Source of the DNA: Globodera rostochiensis
Taxonomy: Eukaryota > Nematoda > Chromadorea > Rhabditida > Heteroderidae
Direction: 5' to 3'
Length of the DNA: 64,000 nucleotides
Assembly: GCA_018350325.1 (NCBI GenBank)
Contig: JAEVLN010000012.1
Coordinates: 496,001 to 560,000 of the forward strand
Shown: piece by piece, positions 23,301 to 34,696 of the stretch
How the letters are laid out: each line of letters opens with the position of its first letter
Numbering within the stretch: the stretch's first letter is position 1
Program-made: the position numbers and the translations under genes
The notes under the pieces: generated by a model
What the model was told of the DNA's origin: nothing
Database searches by the model: none
What the model saw: the letters and a program-made list of their open reading frames with translations, nothing else

Positions 23301-23728
23301 AGACAACGTTCGCCTCAACGAGCAGGTCGTCGTGCTGAAGACGGAAATTCGTCGAATGGAGCGTTGCAAGAAGCGAGTCGAACATTTGGGGAATGGCCTT
23401 TGCCCGGAGTACTTCAAAAACATTGGTAATGGCCGGCTAACCCGTTGATTACGGCTTATTGTATTAATTGGCTTCGATTTTTGCAGTTCTCAAGTTTCTG
23501 GCCCCTCCAAAAGTGAGGGACGAACGTGTCCAACTGCTGCCCGTCTTGCAGTCCATCCTCCATTTGGATGCCGCCGAATTGGAGCAAATCCGACGCAATT
23601 GCATTGTCCAAACGACGAATGGCACTTTGGAAGGCGAGGAAGTGCCGTCTGAGACGACCACGTCGACGTTTGTGCAGCATAAAGAGGAGGACAACGACGG
23701 ATGGTCCTCGTGGTTTGGGTGGAAGTGA
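20379..23728 (+). CDS. GRIP-domain golgin (GCC2/GCC185-like)
   Basis: Coiled-coil tether of the trans-Golgi network; the C-terminal GRIP domain docks on Arl1-GTP. Start ATG at 20379 (MDAVTSGTGEVQLQLEG). A Gln-rich N-terminal stretch is followed by LDLLSREDLIKLAKKQLIVL, the usual GRIP-golgin N-terminal motif, then several coiled-coil exons (SQRIAQLQLEKEEVNSELRL; ERAECALAKFKEVA; ELRRECDRLSRELEEA). The GRIP domain spans about 23300-23620: NVRLNEQVVVLKTEIRRMER, then CPEYFKN|IVLKFLAPP with the key aromatic Tyr, then LLPVLQSILHLDAAELEQIR. It ends WSSWFGWK. About 11 exons. One junction (LQ|ATRERE, intron 22037-22285) needs a GC donor. Specific orthology within GRIP golgins is inferred. Confidence 0.85.
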
Positions 23729-24066
23729 TCGATCGGTTTGGTGATTTGTACATGCAATTTGTGGGTTTAAGGGTTTTCTTCATGCGTTCGTTCGTTCACT
23801 TCCTATAAAAGTCATTCATAAGGCGTAATGATGCTATGTGATCTTTCACTTACAATTTGTGATATAAACTTACCTTTTTTGTTCATATTCGACAGACGAA
23901 ATTGGTAACATTTTGGGCCGGGGATTTTATTCCATTTTGTGAGCATTTGTATAAATCATTAAGTCTATAAATAAGCAACTCAATTAACGTTTAAATCATT
24001 TGTTGTATATATTTTTATCTCTCATTTTCCACTAATTTAATTCAAACAAATTTTGTCCCTTTCGTT

Positions 24067-25545
24067 ATGACTGTTCAACAACAACAACAGCCGTCGTCAA
24101 CTGCAGCTGCTGCTGCTGCGTCTTCATCCTCCGCGTCGTCGGTGGTCAACGCGCCAAAACGACAGTTTCGCCCGTTGGCTGTGTATCGAAGCGCACTCGA
24201 AAACTTTTCGGCCGAGCGGCAGCAACAGCGCGAAGTGAATGAGCGAGTTGTTGGGGGAGGAGAAAAACATGGCGATTGAATTAACACTTTTGTGCCTAGT
24301 CGATCGCCGACGCATCGTGCGATCAGCCCCTCGTGGACGAGTTTTTGGAGTTTGTCGCGGTGACCGGGCACTCCCACCTGCCCTGGAGTTTGATAAAGCC
24401 AGTGGTGATCTGGAAACTCCAAGTAATTACAAATCGTTCGTCGATTGACCAAATTGATCAATCATTTGCAACTCAAACCTTAGCTTGCTTTTGAACGCAT
24501 TTTTTCGATTTTCTCGCGATTTCAGCCAAATAACGCATTTAATCGTTGACCATTTACCCTTTGGGCTGTGATGAACGCTGTCCATGTGAAGGAGGCGGAG
24601 ACGCAACGCGACGACGTGGCCAAAGAGACGCTAATCAACGACGCCGAGCTTCGAGACACCAAAACTTTTGTCATGGAAAAGGCGCGCGCCTTCGACGGCA
24701 TTCCCTTCACTATCCAACGGTCGTCGTTAAACATTTTTTAATTATTTTTTGGCATTTTATTTACTGGCGCCGTTTTTAGTCTCTGCGAATTGCTCATAGC
24801 GCCGGACAAAAACTATCACGGCACCGGCACTTATTTGCGCGCATTAGAGAAAACGATTAATGTGGTCAGTCGGTCAGACATTTGCCCGTCATTCTCTTTG
24901 ATTGCCATTTATTAAGGATTTTTCTGAGCCCTTTGAAAAAGCCCCGAAGCAATTTTGAAATTTATAATGGCGAGGTGAACAATTAACCATTTTAGGTTAC
25001 AACGGTAACGGAGAAAGGAATGCGAATAACCGGTAGAATGATGGGAAAAGCGTAAAAAACTCGAACTTTTAGGAGTCGACGATGAAGAAGAATTTGAAAA
25101 GGACGCGCCCATTCGGGTGGAGCGAAATTTCATCGTCAGCGTACGTTTTGGAGAACGAATTTCCCTTTTTTGTTTTTATAATTACTTCAAAAAGGTCGAT
25201 GAAATGGACGAACCGTTGGCAATCAAATTGGAGAAGCACAACCACCACGAGAAAAGGGGTGCCGCCATGGAAGAGAACCAAAGGTGGGCACCAGAGGGGG
25301 CAGGGCATTTGCATTTACCCGAAACGGTAAAACATCGCCTGGGGGGGGGTGTCTATATCTTCTTTTGGAAGCACACGACGAACCGTTCGATTTTGACGTT
25401 TTTATCCCTAAGATTTTCGTTTCCACAAATAAATGGTATTTTTATTAATTTTAGTGTCGGCGGCACAATGCCACGGCGCTTTGACGAGTTAATCGGCGGT
25501 TCTGATGAAGAAAAACAGACGAAGGCCAAAGGAAGCGACGTTTAG
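24067..25545 (+). CDS. Protein phosphatase 4 regulatory subunit 2 (PPP4R2)
   Basis: Regulatory subunit of the PP4 phosphatase complex (DNA repair, centrosome and splicing roles in animals). Conserved core: DEFLEFVAVTGHSHLPWSLI then VVIWKLQ, and FDGIPFTIQRLCELLIAPD, KNYHGTGTYLRALEKTINV, VTTVTEKGMRITG, which follow the human protein closely. The N-terminus is Gln/Ala/Ser-rich; the C-terminus is acidic (DDEEEFEKDAPI, GGSDEEKQTKAKGSDV). Exons include 24067-24246 and 24300-24422. The next junction is odd: coding resumes at about 24568 (VMNAVHVKEAE) but no AG acceptor lies in the right place, and reading through meets an in-frame TGA. The start is 338 bp after the golgin stop, same strand. Confidence 0.85.
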
Positions 25546-27015
25546 CGGAATAAAATCGTTCTTTCCCTTCCCAATTCATTCGCCCGAATTTTGATAAAAT
25601 TTAAAGTCTCCGCCCATTCTGCGAATTCTTATTTAGTTTAGTTGTTGTTATTTTATTGTTATTTATGTCCCATCGGCGAATTTGGCAGCTGTTAGGGATG
25701 GGCATAAATATGCAAATTGGGCACGGGGCGCCGGGGGGGGGGGAGGCCCTCCACAAAAAATTTATTTCGAAAGGTTAAGCGACGCATCAACGAAATTGGA
25801 GAGAGCTTTTTGCTCTTAATTTGGGTGGGCTTTTTGCACTTAAGTAATTCGAGGCCATTGGATCTTCGCATTTTTTCAAAAATAATCAAAAATAATTAAC
25901 ATATGTAAATGGATCAAAAATCTAAATTCAATAATCGGGTATTTTGTGAGTATAAAGCACAATTCTTAAGAATCATTGGCCCTCCGTGTCCAATAAATTC
26001 CTGCCGATTTGTTTATACACATAAACACAAAGTTAAGTGTAATCGACCGACCGATCCATTCAATTTATGCCCCAAAACAAATGGAGGCAATTGGCCGAGG
26101 GGCGGACGGACGGAAACACTTTTAAACGCCGGAGGCAATCAATCAATTTGCCGTTGGCCAAACGGCTCAGCTTCACTTACATTTTGTGTAATTAATTCTT
26201 TGTTTAGTCGGCGTCGGCGTTTCCATTATCAAAATTAGTTAATTAAAATTTTTGAAAAAGCAATGCAGTGGCGCAGATTAGCGTGCAAATGGTAAACTGT
26301 CAAATTGCCTAGGGGGCAATGCTTTATGACTGAGGCTTAGACGGTGAGAGTTAATTGTTGGCAGAGAAGCACAAAGGCAGTGTCTGTCCATCCTCTGCGT
26401 GTCTGCATTGCCCCTGGGCAAATTCCGCCCGTCTGGCACCCGCCAGCTGATCCGTTCGCCCGCGGGCGGTTTTTCTGCCAGCCGTCGTTCCCTGGGGACA
26501 TTGGCCACAAAGTCGGGGGAAGTGCCTGCGGGCATCTTCAGCACGCCTCGGCCAGCCGATGCCGCCGAATTTTATTTTATACAATTCTTTTTTGACCGCC
26601 AGCGGCGTAATTGGGGCATTTAAACTGAAAATGTTTCACAGTTATTTTATCCATAATGCAGTTAAAGTTCCGTTTTTAGTTAGTTGATTCTATTTATCCT
26701 TTTAAAGCTAGAGTTATTTGCTTCATCTAATATCCTACATTAAAATCTGTCCTTAATTATCCAAATAGCTTTTGACAGGCGAAATGCCACCGGCTGGCAA
26801 TAATTGATTTCCTCAACCTGGCAATCCTCCCCCCCCCCCCCGCCGGTCCTTTTTCGAATAATTAATTCGATTTTGAGAATTAACTAAACTGTTTTTGTAA
26901 ATTTAAATGCCAATGTTTTAATATGTTTTTAACCGTTTTGAGTGCTTTAATAATAAAAGAGGAGGAAAATGCGACGTAAACAAAGCACAGAGATTGGGAA
27001 GCCGGAAGGAACAAA
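25546..27015. other. Intergenic region with a GC-rich island (about 26340-26575)
   Basis: Mostly AT-rich, with a G run at 25733-25743. The GC-rich island has open frames on both strands (minus strand: MPAGTSPDFVANVPRERRLA; plus strand also open), and I cannot decide whether it is an exon or noncoding sequence. Confidence 0.35.
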
Positions 27016-30000
27016 ATGAGGCTTCGATTGTGGCGTTCGCTTTTGCTGAAAGTCGTCCAGCCTTTTGGCCATCAATTCGTGCGATGGGTAAATAAACGAA
27101 TTAAATAAATAAATAATTTAAAATGTAAAGAAAAAATCATTTAAAAGTAATCCATACGATAAATGCTTTTGAAATGAGTTTAGAGCTTTTTAAATAAAAC
27201 TTTATTTTATTTAATTCAATTGAAAATTAATTTCAAATTTAAACCAATAATATTTATTTATTTAAGTTGTTCATTGGGGCTGCCCTTTTGTTATGGCTTA
27301 TTTTGATCGTTTTGGTTGTGTTGCAGCAGCCTCAGGATGGCACAATTTGTGCCCGGGGAACAAAAACGGACGGTCGGCGGCAAAAAGAAAATTTAAAAAT
27401 GGGGGCGAATTGAATAAAATATTTTAGGGGAAGGCGTACAGCCGCAAACAAAAAACTGCGATCATTTCCAATCGCAAATGGACACAATTCGAGCTGATCT
27501 TATCGCATTGAAAAATGAAAATAGAAAGCTAAAAAAGGTAAGAGAAAATGTCATTAAATTTAAAGAATTTAAATTAAGTCATTAAATTCAATTAAGTAAT
27601 TAAATTTAAAGAATTTAAATTAAGTCATTAAATTCAATTAAGTAATTAAATTTAAAGAATTTAAATTAAGTCATTAAATTCAATTAAGTAATTAAATTTA
27701 AAGAATTCAAATTTAACTAATTAAATTTAAAGAATTCAAATTTAACTAATTAAATTTAAGGATTCAATTGCCTTTCGCCCGCCGACGAATCAATTCGATC
27801 AAAATGCCCAAAGGCTTTACTCAAAAGGCCACGAATTGGCAAGGAGAGAGTTGGACAGACTGATTATGGAATTGTTTATGAGGTCCTCTTTCCCTGTCCA
27901 ACACTTTCCAATAAAAATTAAAACCTCTAAAATTTTGAGGTTGAATGGCCATGAGCCTTTGGGGATGCCAAAGGAAGAGGGCCAAAGAGAGAAACGGCGA
28001 TTAAACGATCAGGCAATTGCTTTTGAGTACAAATATATAACTAAAATATCTTTAATTGTCAAATTTAAATATTTTAACTTTTTTCTCAACAGCTGCTCCA
28101 TTTGCTCGCGCATTCGCGCAAATTTGCGCAAGTCGACGGGGCCGATCAATGGCACAGGCAAGCGTTGGCACGCGCGGGTTCCCGCATTCAGAATGCACTG
28201 CACGCGTTGCAACATCCCGCGGACTGTGGAAAGGCGCGGCTGCTGTTATGCGAGGCAAAAATTGCTTAAAAACGGACAATTTTTAAGCCTAATTAGTCTA
28301 ATCACTCCGTTTTTTAAATTGCAGTTAAACAAGGGCTGCGGCTTCGGCTGTCAGTTGCATCACGTGGCCTATTGTTTGATAATGGCGGCGGCCGCAAATC
28401 GCACGATGGTTTTGGAACGGGACGGGGCCGAGTGGCGCTACTCGCGCGACGGGTGGACGGCCGTCTTTCAACCCGTCGGAACGTGCACTTTTGCAGAACA
28501 TGTGGGACATTATGACACAAACATTGGGACAATTAAGACGTTAAAACTCTGATCGTTTTCCCTTCTATCCGTCTGATCACTGATTCTGATCGTTCTTTCT
28601 TCCATCCGTCTGATCACTGACTCTGTTATCTCTTCCATCCGTCTGATCACTGATTCTGATCGTTCTTTCTTCCATCCGTCTGATCACTGACTATGATCGT
28701 TATCTCTTTCATCCGTCTGATCACTGACTTTGATCGTTCTTTCTTCTATCCGTCTGATCACTGACTTTGATCGTTCTTTCTTCTATCCGTCTGATCACTG
28801 ACTTTGGTCGTTCTTTCTTCCATCCGTCTGATCACTGACTATGATCGTTATCTCTTTCATCCGTCTGATCACTGACTTTGATCGTTCTTTCTTCTATCCG
28901 TCTGATCACTGACTTTGATCGTTCTTTCTTCTATCCGTCTGATCACTGACTTTGGTCGTTCTTTCTTCCATCCGTCTGATCACTGACTTTAAACCCTGTA
29001 AATTTAATATATTCGTGCTCTCAGGTGCCTTTGGCCGTCACTGTCGACCAGTTCAGTGGGCGTCAGCAACAGAACTCCACCCGAATCGTTCGTCTGCCGG
29101 TGGTTGACGGACTCTCCTCCCGCCCGCCGCACCTCCCACTCGCATTTCCTGCCGAACTCGTCGACCTTCTTCTCACCCATCATTCAAATCCCCCGGTCGG
29201 ACAATTTTTTGGCAACAAAAAATAGTCAATTAAATTCAATTAAATTTAGGTTTATTTCATTGGCCAATTTGTCGACTTTCTCATGCGCAAAAATGCGAGG
29301 TGCCGTAAATTTGTTGAGGAAGCGTTGAAGCGAATTCCCTTCGGATTGGGTCAGTCAAATAAACGCGGCTAATAAAGCAATTAAATTGGCAAAATTTGAA
29401 CATTCGAACGATCGTACAGTACCCCAGAAAATGACCGATACCGTAACCATTAGAAAATGAAAACATCGGCGGTTGAAGCCAGGGCTCTCAGATATCCTTT
29501 GAGAAAAATGTTTTTTGTTTGAGAATGTTAAGAGATTTGCAACCAAAAACTTCAAATTGTAGGAATAAGGAGCACTTTTTTCGGGAAATCTAATTTTTCT
29601 CTTAAAAATAGGGCATTCTGAGAGCTCTGGTTGAAGCTGCAATTTTTATTAATTTTGTTTTATATTTTTTGAGTTAAATTTAAGGCCCCGTCGTCGGAGT
29701 GCAAATTCGGCGCACCGACAAAGTTGGCACCGAAGCGGCGCTTCACCACGTGAGGGAATATATGCGCTGGGCCGACTTGTGGTTCGCCGTGGAGCAGACA
29801 AAATTGGGTTGGCAATTTAAATGTTTTAAGCCGATTTTAAACAAAAAAATAAGGTTTTTTGATGGTTTATTATTGAAGAAATTTATGGATTTTTGTTATT
29901 TAATTAATATTTTATTTGTATGTAATTAGTGATCATTTTTAATGCAATTCACTCACAAATTAGGCATTCCTTTGGAGAAGCGCGTTTTTATTGCCACCGA

Positions 30001-31173
30001 CGACAAATCGGTGATCGAAGAGGCCCGTGCCGAGTGGGGCCAAAAGGGCTTCGTTATAATGGCGAACGACGAAACAGCCGAAGGTCGGCGAAAAGAATTG
30101 ACAATTTAAAACAAATTAAATGGAAAGTTCGCTTTAGCTGCCCAACCGTCCAATCGCTATTCCGACCGCTCTCTGCTCGGAGTGATTGCCGATGTGCACA
30201 TTTTGGCCCATTGCTCGTAAGTTTCGAACTGCCGGGGATAAACTTTGACAAAACGTTCAGTCAGAATAATTGCCGGGGGGGGGCATTTTAGAGACTTTCA
30301 GTCGCCTAAGGGCTCATTTAGCCGTTTTCTGCTTCTTCATAAAAACAGTGCCGCAGGCTGTGGGCTAATGCGCTAAATTCGAAATTTAAATATTTAAAAG
30401 GAAATTTGAATAAGCCTTTTAAAAGGTGCAAAATTGCCCCTTCCCTTTAAAGGTTCATCGTGTGCACTTTCAGCAGTCAGGTGGGCGCGTTTCGATTAAA
30501 TTGTCTTTTTGAATCGGTCGGTGAACGAAAGGGCATTTATATCAGAGTTTCCATACGTTGGATTCCAAGGACAGTCCTTGGAAATGGACCATCGATCTTG
30601 GAAAACTGAAAATGTCCTTATTTCCAAGAATGCCCTTGGAAATCAACATGTCTGTCCTTGGGAATTGTCTTTACCCGAAGGAAACTCGGATTTAAATATT
30701 TGGCCAACATTTCCAAAGGTTTGTCGGCTCAGCTACGAATTGATGCAGGCGCTGCAGGGCGACGCGGCGGAGCGCGTCCATTCGCTGGACGACATTTTCT
30801 ATTTTGGGGGCCAATTGGCGCACGAATGGGAGGCCGTGGGCGAATTTCGGGCGGAAACTGACGACGAAATCGATTTGAGGCCAGGGGATTTGATCGGTTG
30901 GTGGCCTTTTTGCTTTTGAAAATGATCAGACTTTTGGGCTCGTTTCCAAAGCAAAGATTAGAAGAGAGGAGAGACGAATTGTGCCCGAAATATTAATTTA
31001 AATGGACAGGCGTTGCCGGCAACCATTGGGACGGCTTTTCAAAGGGCACCAATCGACGAACCCGACGGAGCGGCCTTTTCCCGTCATATTTGGCACGTGA
31101 GAAATGGCGCATTGTCGACTTTGCCATTTTTGGCCACGACAAAAACAACGGAAGCGACGACGGAACGCAATGA
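27016..31173 (+). CDS. fut-8: Alpha-1,6-fucosyltransferase (core fucosylation), FUT8
   Basis: Type II Golgi enzyme adding alpha-1,6-fucose from GDP-fucose to the innermost GlcNAc of N-glycans. Start ATG 27016 (MRLRLWRSLLLKVVQP); signal anchor LFIGAALLLWLILIVLVVLQ at about 27270-27330; coiled-coil stem (RADLIALKNENRKLKK); then LNKGCGFGCQLHHVAYCLIM, WRYSRDGWTAVFQPV, VDGLSSRPPHLPLAFP, the GDP-fucose motif GVQIRRTDKVGTEAALHHV, TDDKSVIEEA, SNRYSDRSLLGVIADVHILA, FIVCTFSSQVCRLSYELMQ, VHSLDDIFYFGGQLAHEWEA and a C-terminal SH3-like part GVAGNHWDGFSKGTNRRTRR. At least two introns are GC-AG (28013-28092 and 28255-28324), both placed by exact alignment to the family. A 29-nt exon encodes FIVCTFSSQ. Introns hold two tandem arrays and a MITE. 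Confidence 0.95.
27550..27760. repeat. AT-rich tandem repeat in a FUT8 intron
   Basis: About 4-5 copies of units containing AATTTAAAGAATTTAAATTA and AGTCATTAAATTCAATTAAG. Nearly pure A+T except scattered G and C. Confidence 0.8.
28555..28990. repeat. 37-38 bp tandem repeat in a FUT8 intron, about 12 copies
   Basis: Units read CATCCGTCTGATCACTGACT plus TTGATCGTTCTTTCTTC with few substitutions. A three-unit block (Ctt-Ctt-CCA variants with TATCTCTTTC) recurs, showing local higher-order duplication. Each unit contains TGATCA. Confidence 0.9.
29479..29630. mobile_element. 152-bp MITE in a FUT8 intron
   Basis: Inverted ends CCAGGGCTCTCAGA and TCTGAGAGCTCTGG (one mismatch) are flanked by a perfect TTGAAG duplication (29473-29478 and 29631-29636). 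No coding capacity. Confidence 0.7.
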
Positions 31174-32255
31174 AAGTGCCAATGCCAATGGGACGGTTGG
31201 CCCCACAAAAGAATGTTGTGCCACGGCAATAATGTGCCAATGGAATGGGACGGATGCGGGAAACTTTGAAAGTGATTTGAATGTTGGAGCAGTTCAATCT
31301 AACGGCATTTCAGCTTTAAACTATCTGACACTTCCGAATAATCTCGTCTTCTGAACAAATCAATCACCTCATCCCCCCCCTTTTCGTCTAGTCACTGTTT
31401 TTGCATTTAATTTAATTACATATTTATATAATTTGTGCTTTTCTACATTTCTTTGCTTTTCAGCCACATTTTGCTCAGATTTAAATAAAACAAAACAAAT
31501 AATTAGCATTTCCATTATTTGTGTCGTCTCATTTGCATGGATCGACAGAACTCGTCGAACATTTTTAGTGTATAAAATTGATTATTCAATGATCTGATCG
31601 CATCTGATCAGCTTTTGATTCGGTCGATGGCCGACTGAACAAATCGGCGGGGGGGGGATGGAACTGGACGGCGACGGACACTTTTAGCCCCCCCCCCCTA
31701 AAATTGTTGCTGTCCGTCTATCGCATATCTCTGCCAGCCGATTGTCATAAAAATGACTCAGCCAAGCCAATTCAGCAGCGGCCACCGGTTATTGCAAAGG
31801 ACACAAATCGCTGCAATATAAAACAATTTGGGCAGTTTATTAACGCTCAGTTCATTAAATTTAACGTTCATCAAAAACAAATCGAAACTTTTTTTGAATA
31901 AAAATCGCTAAATTTGGACGTTCCAATCCGACGATTGCTCCAATTATTTGCTGTCAAAAGGTTTCATAATTCCCACCAAATTCAATTCCACTGACCGCCA
32001 TCGACCAAAGCTTTGCCGCAATTTAAAGTTTGGTGAGTATTTGCAAATTAAAGTTTAAATTGTTTCAATTAATTAAAAAAACAACAAATTTATAGGGTTT
32101 AGCAACAATCTGTTGAAAAAGTCCCAAATTCATTTACCCCAATCACTCAATTTGCTATTGCGGCAATTTCCTTAAGCTTTAAATCATTTAATTACCATTT
32201 CAAATAACTTTCCCATTCTCGGCCAATTTGAGCCTTTTGGGTGTTTCCGTCGTTT
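31174..32255. other. Intergenic region, no gene seen
   Basis: AT-rich 3' flank of FUT8. Poly(C) and poly(G) runs at 31373-31381, 31650-31659 and 31689-31699. No supported open frame. Confidence 0.45.
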
Positions 32256-33309
32256 ATTCCCTCTGGGACTGTTTTATCGGCTCTCTGCTGTCTTATTCCC
32301 TCTGGGACTGTTTTATCGGCTCTCTGCTGTCTTATTCCCTCTGGGACTGTTTTATCGGCTCTCTGCTGTCTTATTCCCTCTGGGACTGTTTTATCGGCTC
32401 TCTGCTGTCTTATTCCCTCTGGGACTGTTTTATCGGCTCTCTGCTGTCTTATTCCCTCTGGGACTGTTTTATCGGCTCTCTGCTGTCTTATTCCCTCTCG
32501 GACTGTTTTATCGGCTCTCTGCTGTCTTATTCCCTCTGGGACTGTTTTGTCGGCTCTCTGCTGTCTTATTCCCTCTGGGACTGTTTTATCGGCTCTCTGC
32601 TGTCTTATTCCCTCTGGGACTGTTTTATCGGCTCTCTGCTGTCTTATTCCCTCTCGGACTGTTTTATCGGCTCTCTGCTGTCTTATTCCCTCTGGGACTG
32701 TTTTGTCGGCTCTCTGCTGTCTTATTCCCTCTGGGACTGTTTTGTCGGCTCTCTGCTGTCTTATTCCCTCTCGGACTGTTTTATCGGCTCTCTGCTGTCT
32801 TATTCCCTCTGGGACTGTTTTATCGGCTCTCTGCTGTCTTATTCCCTCTCGGACTGTTTTATCGGCTCTCTGCTGTCTTATTCCCTCTGGGACTGTTTTG
32901 TCGGCTCTCTGCTGTCTTATTCCCTCTGGGACTGTTTTATCGGCTCTCTGCTGTCTTATTCCCTCTCGGACTGTTTTATCGGCTCTCTGCTGTCTTATTC
33001 CCTCTGGGACTGTTTTATCGGCTCTCTGCTGTTTTATTCCCTCTGGGACTGTTTTATCGGCTCTCTGCTGTCTTATTCCCTCTGGGACTGTTTTGTCGGC
33101 TCTCTGCTGTCTTATTCCCTCTGGGACTGTTTTATCGGCTCTCTGCTGTCTTATTCCCTCTGGGACTGTTTTGTCGGCTCTCTGCTGTCTTATTCCCTCT
33201 GGGACTGTTTTGTCGGCTCTCTGCTGTCTTATTCCCTCTGGGACTGTTTTGTCGGCTCTCTGCTGTCTTATTCCCTCTGGGACTGTTTTATCGGCTCTCT
33301 GCTGTCTTA
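32256..33309. repeat. 39-bp minisatellite, 27 copies, open in several frames
   Basis: Unit TTCCCTCTGGGACTGTTTTA plus TCGGCTCTCTGCTGTCTTA, highly homogeneous. Three sites vary: GGG/CGG, TTATC/TTGTC and one CTT/TTT. Because 39 is divisible by three and the unit lacks stops in two + frames and one - frame, it gives apparent proteins of 360-430 aa (for example a minus-strand IRQQRADKTVPEG repeat). None of these frames has an ATG before the array, so I treat it as noncoding. Confidence 0.85.
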
Positions 33310-34696
33310 GCAGATCAGCCCCCGCCAATGTCAATGTTTGCCCAAGTGATCGGGGTGATGTGTGGGAAAACAATGGCCAAATCGGCGGCGAGTGTATGGA
33401 GTGGTTGGGGGTGGGGGCGTTCTCAATGTTTGAGGTGTTCCCCGTAGGCGATTGGGGGACGAAAGGGAAGAGAAAAGCGGCGGGAAACCGGACGACCTCT
33501 TTCTGTCCGGAAGACGCGACATTCGCTGATCAGTGAGTGATCAGTCCCCGCCGGCCCCTCTGAAGACTTTGCCGACAACGCTTTGTGCACCGTCCGCCCG
33601 TCCGCCCGTCCACACATTCACCGCCACCGTTACATTGTCCCCCCCCCCATTATTATAAAACATAAAAAACATTCTGAGGTTGCCCTCGCAGCAACAAAAA
33701 AATTCCTGGAAAAATCGAAAAAAATGCCATTCTTTTACTCTTTTTTACAAAATCCTATCAAAAATAAATTTGGGACAATTATTTCACTTAATTGGTTATT
33801 TTATTGGGGCTTTTGATCAGCCTTGGGTCAGTCAAAAAATCTGCTAAATATTGTATCCGATCAGCACAAATTGCGATTAACCATCTGATCGAATCAAAAA
33901 TCTCTCCTTCCCTTTTAACAATTCAAAATTAAATTGCGCATCGCTTTCCCCGCCATTCCGTCAGCCCCCAGGGGTTTCTTGCGCTTTTGCTAAATCTTTG
34001 GGAGAAAACAAAACTTAAACCGGATTGGATTTGGTTGCATTGCATTGGATCGAATTGATTCTTCCGGGGGCTAAAGAGGATTTTGCGGACTTTCCCCCGG
34101 GGGGGGGGGATGAATCCCGTCACATCCATTCAATCAGACGGTAAGTGTTTGCCCCTCAATTGCATTTTCCGATTTTGACCGATTTTCTGTTCTTATGAAT
34201 TCGTTTTTTTAAACCAATTAAAAGCGATCAAAGCTTTTTCGATGGCTCAAATTTCAAAAATAAAAAATTTTATTAATTATTTGATTGAATTTCCGCATTT
34301 TTGTCTTTTTTTGTCACTCAAACTGATCAAATCTCTTCGGCAAATGCCCCAAAATTGGCCAATTGCTAATTATTCGCGAACGATGACAACCAGTTTATTA
34401 TTGTTGAAGGCGGCAATTATGAGAATGTCCGACCGATCAGCGTGTCGTCATCTGATCAAAAGTTTGATCAGGCCACTGATCGATCGATCATTTATTCTCT
34501 CATTAGCATCAAATTATTATCACTGGTCAAATGCCCTTAAAGAAATCATTTAACCATTTCTTTTCACTTTTAATTTAATTTCTTTAGCTTAAATTCCCTT
34601 TTTCTTATTGCATTATAAATGTTTCTCCAAAGGATGTCAAATATTTTTTAAAAACATAAATTTATTAAACATTTTGGAATTACTAAAAAAAACGAA
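33310..34696. other. Intergenic region upstream of gamma-glutamyltransferase
   Basis: No recognised gene. Poly(C) run near 33640 and poly(G) near 34100. Probably includes the promoter of the downstream gene. Confidence 0.4.

Noticed and set aside
18158..23728. Functional pairing of the neighbouring Arl GTPase and GRIP golgin
   Set aside because: GRIP domains bind Arl1, while this GTPase is clearly Arl8; adjacency alone is not evidence.
28255..28324. FUT8 reading through instead of splicing
   Set aside because: Read-through hits TAA at once; the GC-AG intron joins LLLCE to LNKGCGFGC, matching the family exactly.
32192..33536. Repetitive proteins of 360-431 aa across the 39-bp array
   Set aside because: Openness follows from a stop-free 39-bp unit; frames start at non-ATG codons and have no splice or motif support.
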